A stretch of DNA of 9,368 nt from the NCBI GenBank assembly GCA_020024155.1, contig JAHHUE010000061.1:1-9368 (forward strand), written 5' to 3'. The translations under genes and the position numbers were made by a program. Source of the stretch: Oscillospiraceae bacterium. GTDB taxonomy: Bacteria; Bacillota; Clostridia; Oscillospirales; Ruminococcaceae. The first letter of the stretch is position 1; the number at the start of each line of letters is the position of its first letter. Shown one piece after another: positions 6,333 to 9,368 of the stretch. The notes beneath the pieces are model-generated. The model was given only the letters and a program-made list of their open reading frames with translations, was not told the origin of the DNA and made no database searches.

Positions 6333-6358
6333 GTGGGAGGAAATTTCCGTTTGACCAC
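6333..6358 (+). promoter_or_regulatory. L1-binding-site-like element before rplA
   Basis: GTGGGAG (6333-6339) and ACCAC (6354-6358) flank the self-complementary GGAAATTTCC (6339-6348) and a GTTTG segment. GTGG/CCAC and the inner stem leave an asymmetric purine-rich internal loop, as in L1-binding RNA sites. The Shine-Dalgarno AGGAGG (6359-6364) starts one base after the element, so bound L1 would be expected to block translation of rplA. The match is by pattern and position; binding is inferred. Confidence 0.65.
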
Positions 6359-6370
6359 AGGAGGATATTA

Positions 6371-7066
6371 ATGAAACACGGTAAAAAATATACAGACAGC
6401 AAAAAGCTTGTTGAAAAAACAAAGCTTTATGAATTAGAAGAAGCTTGTGGTTTGTGTGTAGACACAGCTAAAGCTAAATTTGACGAAACAGTTGAATTGC
6501 ATGTTCGTCTTGGTGTTGACTCTCGTCACGCTGACCAGCAGGTTCGTGGTGCAGTTGTATTGCCACATGGTACTGGTAAAAATGTTAAAGTTCTCGTAAT
6601 CGCTAAGGGCGATAACGAAAAAGCAGCTCTTGAAGCAGGTGCAGACCTTGTAGGTGCAGAAGAAATGGTTGCTAAAATCCAAAACGAAGGTTTCATGGAT
6701 TTTGACGTTTTAATCACAACTCCTGACATGATGGGTCTTGTTGGTCGTTTGGGTAGAGTTCTTGGCCCTCGTGGTCTTATGCCAAACCCAAAAGCTGGCA
6801 CAGTTACACCAAACGTTGCTCAAGCTGTTAAAGAAGCTAAAGCAGGTAAAATCGAATACCGTCTTGACAAAGCTAACATTATCCACGTTCCAGTAGGTAA
6901 AGCTTCATTTGGTAAAGATAAACTTATCGAAAACATTTCCACAGTTATGGAAGCAATCGTTAAAGCAAAACCAGCAGCAGCAAAAGGTCAGTACATTCGT
7001 TCTGCAGCTATTGCTACAACAATGGGTCCTGGCGTTAAACTCAACAACACAAAATTTGGTGGCTAA
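6371..7066 (+). CDS. rplA: 50S ribosomal protein L1
   Basis: L1 forms the mobile L1 stalk of the large subunit, which helps release deacylated tRNA from the E site. In many bacteria it also represses its own operon. The 231-residue protein starts MKHGKKYTDSKKLVEK. Family blocks are VELHVRLGVDSRHADQQVRG (41-60), VVLPHGTGKNVKVLVIAKG (62-80), the signature LGRVLGPRGLMPNPKAGTV (127-145), and GKIEYRLDKANIIHVPVGK (159-177). The ending GPGVKLNNTKF is also typical, and the length is standard. AGGAGG lies 6 bases before the ATG and next to the putative L1 site at 6333-6358, which fits autoregulation. A new promoter begins 16 bases after the stop codon. Confidence 0.98.
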   Translation: MKHGKKYTDSKKLVEKTKLYELEEACGLCVDTAKAKFDETVELHVRLGVDSRHADQQVRGAVVLPHGTGKNVKVLVIAKGDNEKAALEAGADLVGAEEMVAKIQNEGFMDFDVLITTPDMMGLVGRLGRVLGPRGLMPNPKAGTVTPNVAQAVKEAKAGKIEYRLDKANIIHVPVGKASFGKDKLIENISTVMEAIVKAKPAAAKGQYIRSAAIATTMGPGVKLNNTKFGG

Positions 7067-7081
7067 TTTATAAATTAGCTA

Positions 7082-7110
7082 TTGACAATAGTTATATACT
7101 GTTGTATAAT
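7082..7110 (+). promoter_or_regulatory. Perfect-consensus sigma-A promoter for rplJ-rplL
   Basis: TTGACA (7082-7087) and TATAAT (7105-7110) are exact consensus hexamers with an ideal 17-base spacer. Transcription should start near 7117, at the first base of the L10-type leader. It gives the L10-L12 pair its own strong promoter inside the larger operon. Confidence 0.92.
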
Positions 7111-7116
7111 AAATAA

Positions 7117-7245
7117 GCTGTTTTAAGACAGCAGGTGCAATTACGCATAAAAGGTTATTCCTTGCCTGCCGAGAACTAAGCGTAAATATCTATTTATAGA
7201 ATTATTAGGCTTGTTTTCTGCAAAAGGGAACAAGCCTTTTGTGTT
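7117..7245 (+). ncRNA. L10-type ribosomal leader RNA
   Basis: The roughly 205-base 5' region before rplJ has the position and layout of the L10 leader, an RNA that in Firmicutes binds the L10-(L12)4 complex and controls rplJL. Pairings I can see: GCTGT (7117-7121) with ACAGC (7128-7132); GCAGG (7131-7135) plus CAA (7138-7140) with TTG (7162-7164) plus CCTGC (7165-7169), with a two-base bulge; TTACGC (7141-7146) with GCGTAA (7180-7185); and the terminator stem at 7207-7237. Some of these compete, so the exact fold and the kink-turn cannot be fixed by eye. The leader starts at the predicted start site of the internal promoter. Confidence 0.8.
7207..7240 (+). terminator. Attenuator hairpin in the L10 leader
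   Basis: AGGCTTGTT (7207-7215) pairs perfectly with AACAAGCCT (7229-7237), followed by TTT and a further T-rich stretch (7238-7246). It lies 83 bases before rplJ, so it is an attenuator and not an end-of-operon terminator. An alternative stem, CAAAAGG (7221-7227) with CCTTTTG (7235-7241), shares bases with the right arm and would prevent terminator formation. Excess L10-L12 would be expected to favour termination. Confidence 0.75.
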
Positions 7246-7322
7246 TGCAAAAGAAAACTACACAGCCTCTTTTCATAGGAAAAAGGTTATTTGTTTTAAA
7301 AATAATAAGAGAGGTGACAACA

Positions 7323-7838
7323 TTGGCAAGCGAAAAAATCTTAGCTGGTAAAAAAAGCTACGTTGAAGGCATTAAAGAAATTCTTGATGCTTCACAGGGC
7401 GGTGTTGTATTTGACTACAAAGGAATCTCTGTAGAAGAAGATACAAAATTGCGTAAAGAACTCAGAGAAGCTGGCGTTCACTATGAAGTTATCAAAAACA
7501 CAATGCTCAAAATTGCTATCAAAGGCACAAGCATTGAAGGTCTTAGTGATGTTCTTAGTGGTTCAACAGCTGTAGCTATCGCAAATAATGAAGACCCACT
7601 TGCAGCAGCAAGAGTTCTTCATAAATTCTGTGAAGCTTCAAAAGGTAAATACGAAATCAAAGGCGGTTACATGGACGGCGAAGTTCTCGACGTTGCAGGC
7701 GTTAAGACTTTGGCTACATTACCAAACAGAGAAGGCTTACTCTCTATGCTCCTTTCTGCACTTACAGGCAACCTCAGTGGTTTGGCTCGTACAATCGATG
7801 CAGTTAGAGCTCAGAAAGAAGAAGAGCCAGCAGCTTAA
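7323..7838 (+). CDS. rplJ: 50S ribosomal protein L10
   Basis: L10 anchors the L7/L12 dimers to the ribosome and, as a complex with them, usually represses its own message. From the TTG at 7323 the product has 171 residues, the normal family length. It shows VEGIKEILDASQGGVVFDYK (14-33), the core GISVEEDTKLRKELREAGV (34-52) with EVIKNTMLKIA (55-65), and a C-terminal helix, TGNLSGLARTIDAVRAQKE (148-166), that should bind L12. GAGGTG at 7311-7316, 6 bases before the TTG, decides the start; the frame continues upstream only through the attenuator. No ATG exists near the expected N-terminus. GCTTAA (7833-7838) and TTAAGC (7845-7850) form a small hairpin across the stop codon. A second weak hairpin (7266-7286) lies between the attenuator and the gene. 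rplL follows after 54 bases. Confidence 0.97.
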   Translation: MASEKILAGKKSYVEGIKEILDASQGGVVFDYKGISVEEDTKLRKELREAGVHYEVIKNTMLKIAIKGTSIEGLSDVLSGSTAVAIANNEDPLAAARVLHKFCEASKGKYEIKGGYMDGEVLDVAGVKTLATLPNREGLLSMLLSALTGNLSGLARTIDAVRAQKEEEPAA

Positions 7839-7892
7839 TTTTAGTTAAGCAATCCTAATATTTTAAAATAAGAAATTCGGAGGACATTTAAT

Positions 7893-8264
7893 ATGGCAAG
7901 CGAAAAAATCGTAAAATTTGTTGAAGAAATCAAAACTCTTACAGTTCTTGAATTGGCAGAACTCGTAAAAGCTATCGAAGAAGAATTTGGTGTTACAGCA
8001 GCAGCTCCAGTTGTTATGGCAGGTGGCGCAGCAGCTCCAGCAGCAGAAGAAAAAACAGAATTTGATGTAGTTCTCGTTGAAGCAGGTGCTTCAAAAATGG
8101 GCGTTATCAAAGCTGTTAAAGAACTCACAGGTCTCGGCCTCAAAGAAGCAAAAGACCTCGTTGACAACGCTCCAAAAACAATCAAAGAAGCAGTTGCAAA
8201 AGCAGAAGCTGAAGAACTCAAAACAAAACTTGAAGAAGCTGGCGCTAAAATCGAACTCAAATAA
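7893..8264 (+). CDS. rplL: 50S ribosomal protein L7/L12
   Basis: L7/L12 forms the flexible stalk that recruits and activates translation GTPases, and is present in several copies per ribosome. The 123-residue protein has an N-terminal dimerisation domain (about 1-33: EEIKTLTVLELAELVKAIEE). An Ala/Pro-rich hinge follows (about 35-52), then the C-terminal factor-binding domain (54-123) with FDVVLVEAGASKMGVIKAVK (57-76) and LTGLGLKEAKDLVD. The length and order are standard. A GGAGG at 7879-7883 lies 9 bases before the ATG. The separate strong Shine-Dalgarno fits the need for more L12 than L10. A strong terminator 24 bases after the stop ends the operon, so rpoB is not in the same unit here. Confidence 0.98.
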   Translation: MASEKIVKFVEEIKTLTVLELAELVKAIEEEFGVTAAAPVVMAGGAAAPAAEEKTEFDVVLVEAGASKMGVIKAVKELTGLGLKEAKDLVDNAPKTIKEAVAKAEAEELKTKLEEAGAKIELK

Positions 8265-8288
8265 TTTGAGATTTTTTATAAGTCAATT

Positions 8289-8322
8289 AAAGGCATCGTG
8301 ATTACGATGCCTTTTTCTTTTT
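8289..8322 (+). terminator. Rho-independent terminator of the ribosomal operon
   Basis: AAAGGCATCGT (8289-8299) and ACGATGCCTTT (8304-8314) form a perfect 11-bp stem with the tetraloop GATT, followed by TTCTTTTT. It lies 24 bases after the rplL stop and is the strongest plus-strand terminator in the window. Confidence 0.95.
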
Positions 8323-8357
8323 GTGTAAATTTATATTATATTGTATTGAGATAGTTG

Positions 8358-8377
8358 ATTATTTTAAAGTAAAATTT
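8358..8377 (+). repeat. Degenerate third copy of the direct repeat
   Basis: ATTATTTTAAAGTAAAATTT matches the core of the exact repeats at 8407-8432 and 8573-8598 at 18 of 20 positions. AT-richness raises the chance of coincidence. Confidence 0.45.
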
Positions 8378-8406
8378 ACTCAAAATCATAGTTATTATAT
8401 AGATAG

Positions 8407-8432
8407 TATTTAATTATTCTAAAATAAAATTT
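8407..8432 (+). repeat. Direct repeat, copy 1 (26 bases)
   Basis: The 26-base sequence starting TATTTAATTATTCTAAAATA is repeated without a mismatch at 8573-8598, 166 bases away. The bases upstream of both copies are also similar, with small indels (ATATAGATAG against ATATAAGAAAA). Confidence 0.75.
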
Positions 8433-8572
8433 TTTAAAATTATATTGATTACATAAAAATATTCTAGTATTTAAAAATCTTTCAAGACAATATTAGTATT
8501 ATATAGAGATTGTAGGGTACTATTATAAAGAGTAATTTGATTAAAAAGATATTTTTATTTCATATAAGAAAA

Positions 8573-8598
8573 TATTTAATTATTCTAAAATAAAATTT
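8573..8598 (+). repeat. Direct repeat, copy 2 (26 bases)
   Basis: Identical over 26 bases to 8407-8432. Weaker look-alikes start near 8458 and 8519, giving an irregular spacing of about 45-61 bases between copies; these two are close to what AT-rich sequence could give by chance. Confidence 0.75.
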
Positions 8599-8682
8599 CC
8601 TTGAAACAAACTGTAAAATATTTTAAAATAATTTAATTATAATAATATATCATGATTAGTTATCAAATATAATAAACATATT

Positions 8683-9003
8683 TTAAATATTTTCATTGTT
8701 TTTAAATTTCTGTTGTTTTTCCTTTGTCTCGCGTAATGTTTGATATTTATATCTTGTTGCAATTCCACCTCTAATATGTCGCTGTTCTTTGTTTAATTGT
8801 AGAACTTTTGCAACTTCATTATATAGAGCAGAATTTTCTTGCTTTAATTTTTTTGTTATATCTTTATGTACAGTTGATTTTGATATACCAAACATCTTTG
8901 CAGCACCTCTCACAGTGTCACCACTGTCAACGATATATTGTCCTATTGCTACACATCTTGATACATTTACATTTTGTATATATTCAGCATAAAAGTTATT
9001 CAT
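8683..9003 (-). CDS. spoIIID: Sporulation transcription factor SpoIIID
   Basis: SpoIIID is a small DNA-binding protein that, in the mother cell during sporulation, activates or represses many sigma-E-dependent genes. From the chosen ATG the product has 106 residues. CVAIGQYIVDSGDTVRGAAK (17-36) leads into the helix-turn-helix with FGISKSTVHKDITKKL (38-53), and a second conserved basic block RHIRGGIATRYKY (75-87) matches the C-terminal DNA-contact region of the family. The B. subtilis protein is about 93 residues; here the N-terminus is a few residues longer and the end carries a Lys/Gln/Asn-rich tail. GGAG (9010-9013) lies 6 bases before the ATG at 9001-9003 and 3 bases before the ATG at 9004-9006; I prefer the former. 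No sure sigma-E promoter was found upstream. It converges on rplL across an AT-rich spacer. Confidence 0.95.
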   Translation of the reverse strand: MNNFYAEYIQNVNVSRCVAIGQYIVDSGDTVRGAAKMFGISKSTVHKDITKKLKQENSALYNEVAKVLQLNKEQRHIRGGIATRYKYQTLRETKEKQQKFKNNENI

Positions 9004-9368
9004 CATAATCTCCAATATAAAAAGGATTTGTATATCTTTATTCTCATATAGTTAAAAAAAGAACAATAATAAATTTATGCACATAATATGACAAAATAAT
9101 AAATCTTTATTTGTTAATATATAATGGTATTTAAGTTATAACTATCCATCTTTATTTAAATTATTAAATCTTAACAACTATTTTATACGAATTTACAATT
9201 TGACATAAAAAGTCATATTCATGTGATATTTGTACAAAAAATACATATTTTTCACATAATTTTTGAAAAATTTGTATATAAGTGCTTGCAAAAAAATGTA
9301 TACATGATAAGATAATAATGAATAGTTTTATAAATAATATAATATATTATTATTTATATATATTTAAT
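9004..9368. other. AT-rich upstream region of spoIIID, no gene seen
   Basis: About 365 bases hold no supported gene. On the plus strand a consensus -35 TTGACA (9200-9205) is followed 18 bases later by TGATAT (9224-9229), a poor -10, so a rightward promoter is only possible. TGAC (9201-9204) and GTCA (9212-9215) form a short inverted repeat overlapping it. ATTTTTG/AAAAAT near 9260-9272 and TGTATACA near 9297-9304 are small palindromes expected in such AT-rich DNA. An ATG at 9318 opens a low-complexity frame to the edge without a Shine-Dalgarno. The spoIIID promoter must lie here on the minus strand, but no candidate stands out. Confidence 0.5.

Larger units (their letters stand above)
8323..8682. 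other. AT-rich intergenic spacer with repeats, no gene seen
   Basis: About 360 bases between two converging transcription units are made almost wholly of A and T, with stops frequent in every frame. The spacer contains one exact 26-base direct repeat and related degenerate copies. I see no convincing terminator for spoIIID on the minus strand; the only strong stem nearby is the rplL terminator. Confidence 0.6.

Noticed and set aside
7239..7322. Upstream extension of the L10 frame
   Set aside because: The extra 28 codons run out of the attenuator T-run and lack a Shine-Dalgarno; L10 proteins begin at the TTG-encoded residue at 7323.
8358..8598. CRISPR array
   Set aside because: Repeats are few, AT-only, uneven in spacing and without a palindromic core; no cas genes are present.
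9318..9368. Open frame from ATG 9318 to the right edge
   Set aside because: Low-complexity Asn/Ile/Tyr translation of AT-rich DNA with no ribosome-binding site.

Overview
The window is AT-rich chromosomal DNA of a low-GC, endospore-forming Firmicute. It is most likely a member of the Clostridia, perhaps of the Oscillospiraceae/Ruminococcaceae type. The support is a clear SpoIIID gene, strong Shine-Dalgarno sites, a Firmicutes-style rpmG-secE-nusG-rplK-rplA-rplJ-rplL order, a zinc-binding L33, an L10-type leader and near-consensus sigma-A promoters. The family placement is inference from gene content only.

Left edge (1-500): the tail of a truncated reading frame that resembles the C-terminus of an Imm1-type immunity protein. 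It is followed by weak hairpins, a zinc-ribbon coding remnant without a start codon, and AT-rich DNA. This looks like the end of an accessory region. A long perfect inverted repeat at 502-540 separates it from the core genes and ends argS on the minus strand.

Minus-strand operon (4596 to 544): ddl (D-alanine--D-alanine ligase), murI (glutamate racemase), a DUF1934/YwiB-like beta-barrel gene and argS (arginyl-tRNA synthetase). The genes overlap or lie 1-4 bases apart, and the Shine-Dalgarno sequences of the later genes sit inside the preceding gene, so they are probably co-transcribed and translationally coupled. ddl and murI supply the D-Ala-D-Ala and D-Glu parts of the peptidoglycan stem peptide; argS supplies Arg-tRNA.

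Plus-strand operon (4710 to 8322), divergent from ddl: rpmG (L33), secE, nusG, rplK (L11), rplA (L1), rplJ (L10) and rplL (L7/L12). It has a sigma-A promoter at 4710-4739, a structured 5' leader, two L1-binding-site-like elements (one before rplK, one before rplA), and a perfect-consensus internal promoter followed by an L10-type leader with a terminator hairpin before rplJ. A strong terminator ends it after rplL. rpoB, the usual next gene, is absent.

Right edge (8323-9368): a very AT-rich spacer with degenerate direct repeats, spoIIID on the minus strand (mother-cell sporulation regulator), and about 365 bases of AT-rich DNA in which no gene is visible.

I see no CRISPR array, tRNA, rRNA, insertion sequence or clearly undescribed system. 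The most interesting signals are the RNA structures in the ribosomal operon, especially the competing pairings before rplK and rplJ, the split between rplL and rpoBC, the altered cysteine motif of MurI, and the immunity-like fragment at the left edge.
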